Part shown: piece after piece, positions 33,099-42,206 of the stretch | Position numbering within the stretch: the stretch's first letter is position 1 | Layout of the letters: each line of letters begins with the position of its first letter | Assembly (NCBI RefSeq): GCF_017316305.2 | Contig: NZ_CP147250.1 | Span: 1,260,001-1,324,000 of the forward strand | Length of the DNA: 64,000 nucleotides | Direction of reading: 5' to 3' | Source: Enterococcus sp. DIV1094 | GTDB taxonomy: Bacteria > Bacillota > Bacilli > Lactobacillales > Enterococcaceae | The notes under the pieces: generated by a model | Database searches by the model: none | Told to the model about the DNA's origin: nothing | Seen by the model: the letters and a program-made list of their open reading frames with translations, nothing else | Program-made: the position numbers and the translations under genes

Positions 33099-35789
33099 AT
33101 GAAAAAGAAATGGATAGCTATTTTTAGTGCCGTGTTGTTAGTAAGCCCTTCCTTAATAGGGACAGGACAAGTAGTGGCGGAGACTATTGAAACAGAGCAG
33201 TCACAGGAACTAGAGACACAAGAGAGTAGTGAAGGGGATATAGCTACTGGTAGTGCTGAAAGAACTCTTGAAGATAGCACAACTAGTGAACCAATTGAAA
33301 GTATCGTAGAAGATTCTACCGATCAATCCGGTCGTCCTGAGGGAATAAATGAGTCACCAATTTTAAGTGAAGATCCAACTTCCATGACAGAAACGGTAGA
33401 TAGTTCCTTGGCTAACGCAGTTGAAGAGGATTTAGTGTCGCAAGAAGACACAACAACTGGAGAAGTCAGTTTAACAGCTAATACAGTTGCATCTGGTCAC
33501 TTGGGTACAGTTGATTGGGAAATTGACGCCGATGGAACTTTACACATTGGGGCGGGTCAACTATCTTCATCGGTTATGTCGAATGGTAGTTCACCGTTTT
33601 TTTTCTATAGTGATCAAATTACTTCAATCATTTTTGACGGAAAGGTAACAGCAGGGGATTCTTTAGAAATGCTATTTTATGGTTTGAACAAAGTGACAAA
33701 AATAGAAAACCTAAGCTATCTTGATACGAGTCAAACGACTAGTATGCATTATATGTTTTGCAATATGTCTGCGCTAACTTCCATTGATGTATCAAGGTTT
33801 GACACAAGTAAAGTAACGGATATGAGACAGATGTTTTCTGGGGCAAGTAGTTTGTCGACCCTTGATGTATCAAAATTTGATACAAGTTCTGTCATATATA
33901 TGGGGCAAATGTTCTATGACATGAGAAGTTTAACATTCCTTGATTTATCAAATTTTGAAACACCTAATCTGACGAATATGATGGGCATGTTTTCCTATGC
34001 AAGTATAAAATCACTGGACATATCAAATTTTAATACCTTACAAGCAGCTATGGGGCCAGATACTTTTTGGCAAACACCGCTCGAACATATCAAGTTAGGA
34101 GAAAATTTTGTATTTAAAGATTCTTTATTAGGCGAACCACCAATTGATACTACTTATATTGGCAAATGGCAGAAAGATCAGTCTGGTCCTCTTTACACTT
34201 CTTTAGAGTTAGCAACTAATTATATGGGTGCGACTATGAAGGGAGATTGGTATTGGGCAACTTCACAAGAAAGTATTGAGGTGATTGATTCCTCTATTTA
34301 TGAAGGTGATAAATGGGAAGCAAAAGATAATTTTATTGATGCAAAAGATAAAGACGGGAATCCAGTGGCTTTCGAAGATTTAACAGTGGAAGGCACAGTG
34401 GATACAACGAAAGCCGGCACATATGAAGTGAAGTACAGCTATGACGAAGTGACTAGTATTGCTACAATCACAGTCAAAGCAATCCAAACGGCAGTGAATA
34501 TCCATGATTCCATCGTGTATATCGGTTCAAATTGGCGTGCAGAAGATAATTTTGACAGTGCGGTCGATAAAGACGGCGGCCTAGTAGATTTCGCAGCTGT
34601 GACAGTGGAAGGCACAGTGGATACAACGAAAGCCGGCACATATGAAGTAAAATACAGCTATGACGGAGTGACAAGTATTGCCAAAATCACAGTGCAAGCG
34701 AACCAAACAGTAGTGAATGTCCACGATTCCACGCTTTATATCGGTACAGATTGGAAAGCAGAAGACAACTTTGACAGTGCATTTGATGGAAATGGCGATT
34801 CTGTAGATTTCGGAGCTGTGACGGTTGAAGGCACAGTAGACACTACGAAAGTCGGAATATATGAAGTAAAATACACTTATGACGGAGTGACGAGTATTGC
34901 TACAATCACAGTGCAGGCGAACCAAACGGCAGTAAATGTCCACGACTCTACACTCTATATCGGAACGGATTGGAAAGCAGAAGACAACTTTGATAGTGCA
35001 GTGGATAAAGATGGCAACTCAGTAGATTTCGGAGCTGTGATAGTCGAAGGTAGTGTAGATACAGCGAAAGTCGGCACGTATGAAGTAAAATACAGCTATG
35101 ACGGAGTGACAAGTAGTGCTACAATCACAGTCAAAGAAATCGGTACGACAGCAGTAAATGTCCATGACTCCACAGTTTATATTGGATCCAATTGGAAAGC
35201 AGAAGATAATTTTGACAGTGCGGTTGATGAAAATGGTGACCCAGTAGGTTTCGAAGCTGTAACAGTCGAAGGTATGGTGGATACAACAAAAGTCGGCACG
35301 TATGAAGTAAAATACAGCTATGACGGAGTGACAAGTAGTGCTACGATCACAGTCAAAGAAGTCGGTACGACGGCAGTAAATGTTCATGATTCCACGCTTT
35401 ATATCGGAACGAATTGGAAAGCAGAAGACAATTTTGACAGTGCAGTTGATGAATACGGCAACCCAGTAGGTTTCGAAGCTGTGACAGTCGAAGGTAGTGT
35501 GGATACAACGAAAGTCGGTACGTATAGAGTAACCTATAGCTATGCCGGTGTAACGAGTACCGCTGCAATCACTGTGAGAGATAAACAGAAAACTGGAACT
35601 ACAAATAATGGTAATAAAGGTCAAAATTCTCAAAATATTAGCAATGCTAGCAATACAAACGACAATAAAACTAGCAATAAAAATTTTCCTCATACCGGAG
35701 AGCAAACAAACAATATATGGCAACTCGCTGGAGTATTCACGCTTCTTTTTTCATTGTTCTATTTAGCAAGAAGGAAGAAAGTAAGATGA
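33099..35789 (+). CDS. Large LPxTG-type surface protein with BspA/DUF285 and Ig-like repeats
   Basis: 896 residues. Signal peptide (about 1-27), an acidic S/T/E-rich stretch to about 125, a BspA-like/DUF285 leucine-rich region (about 205-335; repeated LDVSKFDTSSV-type units with MFxxxxxL), then six Ig-like repeats of about 73 residues (about 391-826; each containing WKAEDNFDSAVD-type and YEVKYSYDGVTS), an N/K/S-rich linker and the anchor: FPHTG (residues 863-867), a hydrophobic segment and RRKKVR. Start ATG 33099 has GGAG 7 bases upstream; TTG 33075 is less likely. The sorting motif has F in place of the usual L. Adhesin-like role, probably controlled by the divergent Mga-like gene. Confidence 0.88.
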   Translation: MKKKWIAIFSAVLLVSPSLIGTGQVVAETIETEQSQELETQESSEGDIATGSAERTLEDSTTSEPIESIVEDSTDQSGRPEGINESPILSEDPTSMTETVDSSLANAVEEDLVSQEDTTTGEVSLTANTVASGHLGTVDWEIDADGTLHIGAGQLSSSVMSNGSSPFFFYSDQITSIIFDGKVTAGDSLEMLFYGLNKVTKIENLSYLDTSQTTSMHYMFCNMSALTSIDVSRFDTSKVTDMRQMFSGASSLSTLDVSKFDTSSVIYMGQMFYDMRSLTFLDLSNFETPNLTNMMGMFSYASIKSLDISNFNTLQAAMGPDTFWQTPLEHIKLGENFVFKDSLLGEPPIDTTYIGKWQKDQSGPLYTSLELATNYMGATMKGDWYWATSQESIEVIDSSIYEGDKWEAKDNFIDAKDKDGNPVAFEDLTVEGTVDTTKAGTYEVKYSYDEVTSIATITVKAIQTAVNIHDSIVYIGSNWRAEDNFDSAVDKDGGLVDFAAVTVEGTVDTTKAGTYEVKYSYDGVTSIAKITVQANQTVVNVHDSTLYIGTDWKAEDNFDSAFDGNGDSVDFGAVTVEGTVDTTKVGIYEVKYTYDGVTSIATITVQANQTAVNVHDSTLYIGTDWKAEDNFDSAVDKDGNSVDFGAVIVEGSVDTAKVGTYEVKYSYDGVTSSATITVKEIGTTAVNVHDSTVYIGSNWKAEDNFDSAVDENGDPVGFEAVTVEGMVDTTKVGTYEVKYSYDGVTSSATITVKEVGTTAVNVHDSTLYIGTNWKAEDNFDSAVDEYGNPVGFEAVTVEGSVDTTKVGTYRVTYSYAGVTSTAAITVRDKQKTGTTNNGNKGQNSQNISNASNTNDNKTSNKNFPHTGEQTNNIWQLAGVFTLLFSLFYLARRKKVR
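34271..35577 (+). repeat. Tandem Ig-like coding repeats (six copies, 219-222 bp)
   Basis: Copies begin near 34271, 34491, 34710, 34929, 35151 and 35373, that is every 219 bp, then 222 bp after a one-codon insertion (EIGTT/EVGTT in place of ANQT). Copies 3-6 are most alike and the first is the most divergent. Repeat number may vary among strains by recombination. Confidence 0.85.
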
Positions 35790-36480
35790 TTTAATGTAAA
35801 AGTATTCTTAAATTATCCGCGAACATATTGATAAAGTATGATTGCTTTACTATCTTCTCATGTTGGTCTTTTTACTCAAAAAATACCAGCGTGAGAACGA
35901 ATTATAAAAAATTCAATGTTGGTTGAGCTGATTAAGTGGTACTACTACTATGTATAGATTCGCTTTTTATACTAAAAAATTTAATAATATTGTTGAAGTG
36001 ATCTAGATACTCAGTGAACAAAAGGCTAGGTATTATCAACAATGTATATGATTGTTTTAAAATATTTTCAACATTCCCTTATCTTTTTTAGGGTGTTTAG
36101 TAATGATAGTATGCTCACATACAGAATATGTTTATATAAAATGAAAAAGAAACTGCGGATCTTTTTACAAATAAAAGATTCACGGTTTCTTTGATTACTC
36201 TCAGTCTGTAATAATATTCGAAAATATACGAGAGTAACTCTTATTTATCTATATTAACTACGATTATGATTCTAAAAAACTATTTTCTGATTAATTAAAA
36301 AAAAAACAATACATAATGTTATATTGATGATAAATGATAAAAACTTTTTATAGTAATGGCAAGTGATATTTCATTAGGAGGTGTATTAATGTAGGATAAT
36401 TTATTATTATAAACAACGAAGACTATTTGTTATATGTTTTCAAGAGAACTTGAACTTTAGAATAGAAAGTAGGTATTATA
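35790..36480. other. AT-rich non-coding region containing the left edge of the insert
   Basis: 690 bp without a supported ORF. It holds a hairpin (36147-36191: AAGAAAC...GTTTCTT with GATCTTTT/AAAAGAT inside), the left copy of the 19-bp direct repeat (36179-36197) and, to the right, very AT-rich DNA before the gene at 36481. The hairpin may end the surface-protein transcript. Confidence 0.45.
36179..36197. repeat. Left copy of a 19-bp direct repeat (possible attachment site)
   Basis: TTCACGGTTTCTTTGATTA is identical to 39320-39338, next to the guaA stop codon. Both copies form the 3' arm of a hairpin. The 3.1 kb between them carry the DUF6119-like gene and the HNH gene. Confidence 0.6.
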
Positions 36481-38082
36481 ATGGTAAAATCACAGGTTGG
36501 AACTCAAAAATTGTCTATATTTTTACATGAAGAAGAAGTTGAAAGTTTTGATGAATGTATAAAAAAACATTCTAGAGATAACTCAAATATATATGAAGTT
36601 AAATCTGAAATTGGGTTATCTGGTAAGATATATGTTCATCAATCAACAGTAAATATCCCAGATTGGAAAACAACCTTAGAAAAATTAACAAATAAAACTA
36701 TTGATATTTCAAGTAATTCATCAAATAAAGCTGTCGTTGTATTTAAATATAGTAAACGTTACTTTAGTGTAGTGTATGGATACGGAAGATCAATGCTAGA
36801 AGAGGAAAATATTGAACGGAACTTTGGATTGGTAGTTGCTGCAAATTTGATTGATCCCAAGAAAATTAGAAGTTTAAATTCAATGACACTTGAAGATACG
36901 ATAATTGATACGCAAAAACAATCAATATTTTATTCGAGACAATCTGATTTACAAGTTAATGCCAATAGAGAAATTTTAAAATCGGTATCAGGTGCTCCTA
37001 AATTAGAAAGCACTGCACATTTTTTAGTAGGAACAGACTCTCTAACAGCCACTAGAAAAATGAAAATTGAAGATATAAAAGAATCAATTATATTTTATTA
37101 TGATACATATAAAAAACAAGATTATAAAGATAATGGCTTTGCATGGTTAGATAATGTTAAAAAAGAAAAGGATAAAAAAACTATAAGTAAATTGGACAGT
37201 GAATTAGTTTATAGTATCTTGAATCAAAGTAATAGGATTACAATTGGTCCCAATCGTATAATGGATTGGGAAAATATCGCAGGTCTATTTTTCAAAGGAA
37301 TCGGAAAGATTAATCTTGAAAATTTAGATATGACACTTGACTATGAGAAATATATAGAATTTATTAAAACAAAACCAGATATAAATATACTTTCCAAGAT
37401 TAAAAGAGATAGAATTATGGCTCGAACTATTACAGATGAGGAGATTGTTATTTCTAAGGTATACGACGGCATTATCTATGAACTAGTTTTTGAAGAAAAG
37501 AAATATTTACTTTGTAATGGGAATTGGTTTACAGTAGATAAAAATTTTTATGAAGAAATAAAAGAAAAAATATCTGCTTGCCCAATTTGCTCTATCCAGC
37601 TATCGGAATTAAATGTAGGAGAAAGGGAAGATGATTACAACAAAAGAATATGTGATTCAAGTGATGATTATGAGCTCTTAGATAGTAAAAATTATCGCGT
37701 TCCAGGTTATTCTTATAGCCAAATAGAACCTTGCGACATTCTTACTAGAGATAAAAAATTTATTCATGTTAAGAAGAGTGATTCTTCATCTAAATTGAGT
37801 CATCTTTTTTCTCAGGGTACTGTGTCTGCTCAATTATTAAGTAGCGATTCAGAGTTCAGAAACCATATAAATAAACAAGTAAAAGAAAAACTAGGAAAGA
37901 CTTTTTTAAAAGCGAATGCTCAGAACCAAGACTATGAGGTGGTTTATGCGATTGTTGATAAGAGAGAAAAAGAAATTTTTGAAATACTTCCTTTCTTTTC
38001 TATGGTTAGTTTGGCTCAAAGTTTGGATCAACTAAAGCAAATGCAGTACAAATATTCTTTAATGAAGATAGAGGTAAAGTAA
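36481..38082 (+). CDS. TIGR04141/DUF6119-like sporadically distributed protein
   Basis: 533 residues, normal for the family. The N-terminus (KLSIFLHEEEVESFDECIKK) and the C-terminal DILTRDKKFIHVKK with SSSKLSHLFSQGTVSAQLL match what I recall of TIGR04141/DUF6119 proteins, which occur patchily and often next to restriction or defence genes. The D...x-H-V-K pattern followed by a serine-rich turn could be a PD-(D/E)xK-like nuclease core; a CPIC half-motif occurs at about residue 367. Codon use is strongly AT-biased and unlike guaA. It lies between perfect 19-bp direct repeats with an HNH gene, suggesting acquired defence. The function is unproven. Confidence 0.6.
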   Translation: MVKSQVGTQKLSIFLHEEEVESFDECIKKHSRDNSNIYEVKSEIGLSGKIYVHQSTVNIPDWKTTLEKLTNKTIDISSNSSNKAVVVFKYSKRYFSVVYGYGRSMLEEENIERNFGLVVAANLIDPKKIRSLNSMTLEDTIIDTQKQSIFYSRQSDLQVNANREILKSVSGAPKLESTAHFLVGTDSLTATRKMKIEDIKESIIFYYDTYKKQDYKDNGFAWLDNVKKEKDKKTISKLDSELVYSILNQSNRITIGPNRIMDWENIAGLFFKGIGKINLENLDMTLDYEKYIEFIKTKPDINILSKIKRDRIMARTITDEEIVISKVYDGIIYELVFEEKKYLLCNGNWFTVDKNFYEEIKEKISACPICSIQLSELNVGEREDDYNKRICDSSDDYELLDSKNYRVPGYSYSQIEPCDILTRDKKFIHVKKSDSSSKLSHLFSQGTVSAQLLSSDSEFRNHINKQVKEKLGKTFLKANAQNQDYEVVYAIVDKREKEIFEILPFFSMVSLAQSLDQLKQMQYKYSLMKIEVK

Positions 38083-38397
38083 TTTTCACTTAGATATTGT
38101 GTAATTGAGTTTGTGTAGCTACATAAAAAATAGTGTTTTGTAAGCCGATGTTTAAGTTTGGACAAATTTAATCAAATAAGTCAGCTAATGGGAAAGTTAA
38201 ACCCTGCTAAGAGTAAACTTGGCAGGGGATTTTTGATTCTATGTGTTTTTTCGGTTTAATCACCATCAAAAAGTTTAATTAATTAAGTGTGTTTATTTCA
38301 TTCTATTCACTTCGTACTAGTTTTAGTATTGTAAGGATAGAAGTTGATTAAACAAAGGTTTATAATAGGGGGAAATACTTATTTTTAGAATATTTAA
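38083..38397. other. Intergenic region inside the insert
   Basis: 315 bp between two convergent genes, with the terminator at 38202-38233. No ORF was seen. Confidence 0.4.
38202..38234 (+). terminator. Rho-independent terminator
   Basis: CCCTGC-T-AAG pairs with CTT-G-GCAGGG (one T-G wobble), followed by GATTTTTGA. It lies 120 bp after the DUF6119-like gene. Confidence 0.75.
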
Positions 38398-38934
38398 CTA
38401 TCGTTGTGTAGGTGTAGATATTTGTCTATCGTATTCTTTTAAAAACATTTTTAGTATACCTGCGATAGTCGCAACGTTAAATTCAGGATTTCCAAAATGG
38501 ATACTTGCATTTTTAAACTGATCCTTGAATATGTCAGCAACAATTCTATCCTCAATATTTCTGTTAATTAATTCTTGTTGGAAAGAAATCCCATAGATTT
38601 TTTTATACTCAATCATACCTTGAAATGCCCAAAACGTATCATAAAAATCAGCTTTATAAGCTTTTAACCAATCCCACATTATTTCTGGATCAGAAACATT
38701 AGGATTATCAATGTGGCATCTTTTACATAATAATACGTAGTTAGAAGGAATGTCTTTCCCACCTAGAGAATGTGGGATAATATGACATCGTTCCAATTTT
38801 TTTTGATATCCACATCTCCAGCATCGTTCATGAGCCTCACTAAAATCTACGCTTAAATCTCCCTCATAAACTTTTGTTACCCAATACGACACAATATCAT
38901 CAATTGGAGTTTTAATATTCGATCTTTTAGCCAT
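38398..38934 (-). CDS. HNH endonuclease
   Basis: 178 residues from ATG 38934 (GGGAG upstream). The HNH core is complete: CWRCG, then ERCHIIPHSLGG (the HN-type His), SNYVLLCKRCHIDNP (Asn, second CxxC and final His), spanning about residues 40-85. The C-terminal 100 residues are helical and not recognised. HNH proteins of this size serve in restriction, phage defence or homing. It is convergent with the DUF6119-like gene in the same AT-rich insert next to guaA, so the two may form a defence pair or be independent cargo. Confidence 0.82.
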   Translation of the reverse strand: MAKRSNIKTPIDDIVSYWVTKVYEGDLSVDFSEAHERCWRCGYQKKLERCHIIPHSLGGKDIPSNYVLLCKRCHIDNPNVSDPEIMWDWLKAYKADFYDTFWAFQGMIEYKKIYGISFQQELINRNIEDRIVADIFKDQFKNASIHFGNPEFNVATIAGILKMFLKEYDRQISTPTQR

Positions 38935-39290
38935 AGTATCTCCCATTCAGAATTTTATTAATCTAATATAGTTTTATAATTTTTAATAATAATAATTTTG
39001 TTTGATATTTTTCATTTATTATCAAAAAAATATTTGCTCTGATATGAAGCCATAATTATGTAGCTTATTTCATTATATAATTTCTTGATACTTTCACGAG
39101 GTGATTTTTGATGTTGAATACTTTTATGTAAATTAGTACTATGCTCTATATCTATATATTGAGACTAAACAAAATTAGTGATGTCATATGCTTCAGCTTT
39201 TACGGAAATTCTTTACAGTTTATTATGTACTATCAATCATTAAATAGTCAATTCTCTATGTACAAAGGTTATTGTTTGCAATAACAAATA

Positions 39291-39329
39291 AAACCGTGAA
39301 TCCCTTCATTAACAAAGGTTTCACGGTTT
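39291..39329 (-). terminator. guaA terminator
   Basis: AAACCGTGAA pairs with TTCACGGTTT, with an inner CCTT/AAGG pair. Read on the minus strand it continues into TTTTATTTG, so it ends guaA 12 bases after its stop. Confidence 0.85.
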
Positions 39330-39338
39330 CTTTGATTA
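39320..39338. repeat. Right copy of the 19-bp direct repeat, adjacent to the guaA stop
   Basis: TTCACGGTTTCTTTGATTA, identical to 36179-36197. It starts 3 bp beyond the guaA stop codon (39341-39343), the location used by several integrating islands that target the guaA 3' end. Confidence 0.6.
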
Positions 39339-39340
39339 TC

Positions 39341-40906
39341 CTATTCCCACTCCACAGTTGCTGGTGGTTTAGAGGTAATATCGTACACGATACGGTTCAC
39401 GTGTGCGACTTCATTGACGATACGTACAGAGATTTTTTGTAGTACATCCCATGGGATACGCGCAAAGTCAGCTGTCATGCCGTCGATCGAAGTGACTGCA
39501 CGGATGCCGACTGTGTAGTCATACGTACGTCCATCGCCCATTACACCCACAGAACGGATGCCTGGTAAGACAGTGAAGTATTGCCAGATGTCACGGTCAA
39601 GACCGGCAGCGGCGATTTCTTCACGTAAGATCATATCTGATTCACGGACGATCTCAAGTTTTTCTTCAGTGATTTCACCTAAGACACGGATACCAAGACC
39701 TGGTCCAGGGAAAGGTTGACGCCAAACGATTGAATCAGGCATACCAAGCTGTGTACCTAATTCACGGACTTCGTCTTTGAATAGTGTATTCAATGGTTCG
39801 ATCAATTCAAATTGCATATCCTCAGGCAAGCCACCTACGTTGTGGTGTGATTTGATCGTTTGGGCAGTTTCTGTTCCACTTTCGATTACGTCTGTGTAAA
39901 GTGTTCCTTGTGCTAAGAAAGATACGCCTTCTTCGCCAGCAAGTTTTGTTGCTTCGTCGTCAAACAAGTAGACAAACTCATTACCGATAATTTTACGTTT
40001 TTGTTCAGGATCAGAGACACCTGCAAGTTTATCTAAGAAACGCTCTCTTGCGTCTACTTTGATAATGTTCAAGCCGAATTTTCCGCCTAAGCTTTCCATG
40101 ACTTGATCTGCTTCACCTTTACGCAATAGACCGTGGTCAACGAAAATCGATGTTAATTGATCACCGATTGCTTTTTGTAAAAGGACACCAACGACACTTG
40201 AATCCACTCCGCCAGATAAACCAAGTAGGACTTTTTTATCGCCGACTTGTTCACGGATTTTTTCGATTTGCATGTCGATGAAATTGTTCATTGTCCAATT
40301 TCCTTCACACTGACAAATGTCAAAAGCAAAATGACGTAATAATTCGATTCCGTATTCTGAATGACGAACTTCTGCGTGGAATTGGATACCGTAGAAGTTA
40401 CGTTCTTTGTTTTGGATCGATGCGATCGGGCAGTCGTTACTTGTAGCAACAGTTTCAAAACCTTCTGGTACTTTCGTCACTAGATCTCCATGGCTCATCC
40501 AAACGGTTTGTTGTTTTGGTGTTTGGCTGAATAGCGCCGCATCATCTGCTGTTACTTCAAGTAATGCTTTTCCGTATTCACGGTTTTTCGCTGGCTCAAC
40601 AGAACCACCAAGTTTGTACGTGATCAATTGCATACCATAACAAATCCCTAACACTGGAATCCCTAAATTGAAGATTTCAGGATCAATGCCAAAAGCATTT
40701 TCGTCATAGACACTGTTTGGACCTCCAGAAAGGATGATCCCTTTCGGATTCATGGCTTTCACTTCTTCAGCTGTAATGCGGTGGCTCAATAATTCAGAAA
40801 AAACACCTAAATCACGGATGCGTCGTGTAATCAATTGATTATATTGACTACCGTAATCTAGTACGATGATTTTTTCAACGTTTGTCATATCGGCAACGTT
40901 CGTCAC
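39341..40906 (-). CDS. guaA: GMP synthase (glutamine-hydrolysing)
   Basis: 521 residues, full length. The glutamine amidotransferase domain (about 10-195) has GICYGMQ with the catalytic cysteine and the [10 protein letters not shown] histidine/glutamate; the ATP pyrophosphatase domain has the PP-loop GLSGGVDSS (about residue 230), and the dimerisation domain ends KPPATVEWE. It converts XMP to GMP in the cytoplasm. GTG 40906 with AGGGG upstream is the preferred start; ATG 40888 lacks a ribosome-binding site. Its 3' end abuts the AT-rich insert. Confidence 0.96.
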   Translation of the reverse strand: MTNVADMTNVEKIIVLDYGSQYNQLITRRIRDLGVFSELLSHRITAEEVKAMNPKGIILSGGPNSVYDENAFGIDPEIFNLGIPVLGICYGMQLITYKLGGSVEPAKNREYGKALLEVTADDAALFSQTPKQQTVWMSHGDLVTKVPEGFETVATSNDCPIASIQNKERNFYGIQFHAEVRHSEYGIELLRHFAFDICQCEGNWTMNNFIDMQIEKIREQVGDKKVLLGLSGGVDSSVVGVLLQKAIGDQLTSIFVDHGLLRKGEADQVMESLGGKFGLNIIKVDARERFLDKLAGVSDPEQKRKIIGNEFVYLFDDEATKLAGEEGVSFLAQGTLYTDVIESGTETAQTIKSHHNVGGLPEDMQFELIEPLNTLFKDEVRELGTQLGMPDSIVWRQPFPGPGLGIRVLGEITEEKLEIVRESDMILREEIAAAGLDRDIWQYFTVLPGIRSVGVMGDGRTYDYTVGIRAVTSIDGMTADFARIPWDVLQKISVRIVNEVAHVNRIVYDITSKPPATVEWE

Positions 40907-40964
40907 ATTTATTACCCCTATCCCTTTAAAATTTATCTCAAAATAGTTGAACTATTTTAAAATG

Positions 40965-41888
40965 CTAATATTTTCGCATGAAAATCGAATCGATGATATG
41001 ATTTTCAGTTTTATGGAGAATTATATCGGCTCTTCCACGAGTAGGCAAGATATATTCGTTTAAATTCTTCAAATTCACATTTTTCCATACATCTCTTGCC
41101 ATTTTGAATGCATCTTCACGATTGCCAATGGCAAATTGATAGTAATAGTTTTGTGGATGTTGAAAAGCTGTATCAAGTAACGCACCAAAGCGATCCAAAT
41201 ACCATTTTTCGATCAATTCAGAATCTGCATCCACATAAACAGAGAAATCAAAAAAATCACTGACGTAAATTTGTTGATTGGCTGGCAGTTGGAGCGTATT
41301 GATTCCTTCGACGATCAAAATGTCCGGTTGTTGGATCAGTTCATATTCATCGGGAATAATATCATAAACATCGTGGGAATAGACCGGTACTTTTGTTGTT
41401 TCTTGACCAGATTTTACTTGGTTAAGAAAGTCGATCAGCATTTCCATGTCATAGCTTTCTGGAAATCCTTTCCGATCCATGATGCCACGTTCTTTTAAGA
41501 CTTTATTCGGATACAAGAAGCCGTCGGTGGTGATCAACTGGACATTTCTTCGTTTGAATGTCCGAGATAAGATCATTTGTAACAAGCGTGCAGTCGTACT
41601 TTTACCAACTGCGACACTTCCGGCAATCCCAATGATAAACGGTGGAACTTGGACGTACTTGTGTAGGAATAACCCTTTGCTCAGAGAGAGGGATTCAAAC
41701 TCTTTCATATGAAGAAAGATCAAGTGTGCAAGTGGTACATAGATGTCGCGAACATCTTGCATGGAAATACGGTCGTTCAAACTTTTTATACTATTTAGTT
41801 CATCTTGTGTCAATGGAGCTTGACCATTTCGGTAAAATTCGCGCCACTCTTCTCTTGCCACACGGTAATAATTCATTGGATCATTCAT
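40965..41888 (-). CDS. coaA: Pantothenate kinase, type I
   Basis: 307 residues, normal for bacterial CoaA. The P-loop GIAGSVAVGKST (about residue 95), TTDGFLYPN and YYYQFAIGNREDAFKMA are family motifs. It phosphorylates pantothenate, the first and usually rate-limiting step of coenzyme A synthesis, and is feedback-inhibited by CoA in this type. Start ATG 41888 has AGGAGG 6 bases upstream; the frame is open to 41945 but without a site. It is upstream of guaA on the same strand with a 58-bp gap. Confidence 0.95.
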   Translation of the reverse strand: MNDPMNYYRVAREEWREFYRNGQAPLTQDELNSIKSLNDRISMQDVRDIYVPLAHLIFLHMKEFESLSLSKGLFLHKYVQVPPFIIGIAGSVAVGKSTTARLLQMILSRTFKRRNVQLITTDGFLYPNKVLKERGIMDRKGFPESYDMEMLIDFLNQVKSGQETTKVPVYSHDVYDIIPDEYELIQQPDILIVEGINTLQLPANQQIYVSDFFDFSVYVDADSELIEKWYLDRFGALLDTAFQHPQNYYYQFAIGNREDAFKMARDVWKNVNLKNLNEYILPTRGRADIILHKTENHIIDSIFMRKY

Positions 41889-42206
41889 ACATAGCCTCCT
41901 GGATTCTCCCATCAATGGACCTATTTTAACATAAAAGAGCATCAAACCCTACCACTTAGGCGAGAAACTCATTGGTTTTTCTCAAATCAAAGGATGGAAG
42001 AATAAGTATTTCGTTTTTTTTCATAACAGAAAGGCGGGGAGGGCATAGATGGGATTTCAGTAAATAAAAAAGAAACATCCACAAAATTTTGAAGGGTAGA
42101 TTTCGTGGATGTTTACTTATTTTATGAAGTTAAATATTTCTGTGTTGGCTTCTTGCCTGCATTTATTTTTGATCTTTGGTTCCTTGTCTTAGTTTGACAG
42201 TAAGGC
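41889..42206. other. Intergenic region upstream of coaA
   Basis: About 320 bp with one terminator hairpin (42073-42114) and no ORF. The coaA promoter is expected between 41900 and 42060. Confidence 0.4.
42073..42114. terminator. Terminator hairpin
   Basis: AAACATCCAC pairs with GTGGATGTTT around a 22-nt loop containing AAAATTTT. On the minus strand it continues into CTTTTTTATTTA, so it likely ends the LysR transcript. Confidence 0.7.

Larger units (their letters stand above)
38935..39340. other. Intergenic region at the guaA side of the insert
   Basis: About 400 bp, very AT-rich, no ORF. It includes the guaA terminator (39291-39329) and the right copy of the 19-bp repeat (39320-39338). The HNH promoter should lie near 38940-39000. 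Confidence 0.4.

Noticed and set aside
34271..35577. Regularly spaced repeats considered as a CRISPR array
   Set aside because: The unit is 219-222 bp, in frame, and codes for Ig-like domains; no cas genes present.
35019..35723. 234-codon minus-strand ORF across the surface protein repeats
   Set aside because: It is antisense to the Ig-like repeats; repeated Cys/Ile/His-rich composition shows it is a shadow of the repeated coding sequence.
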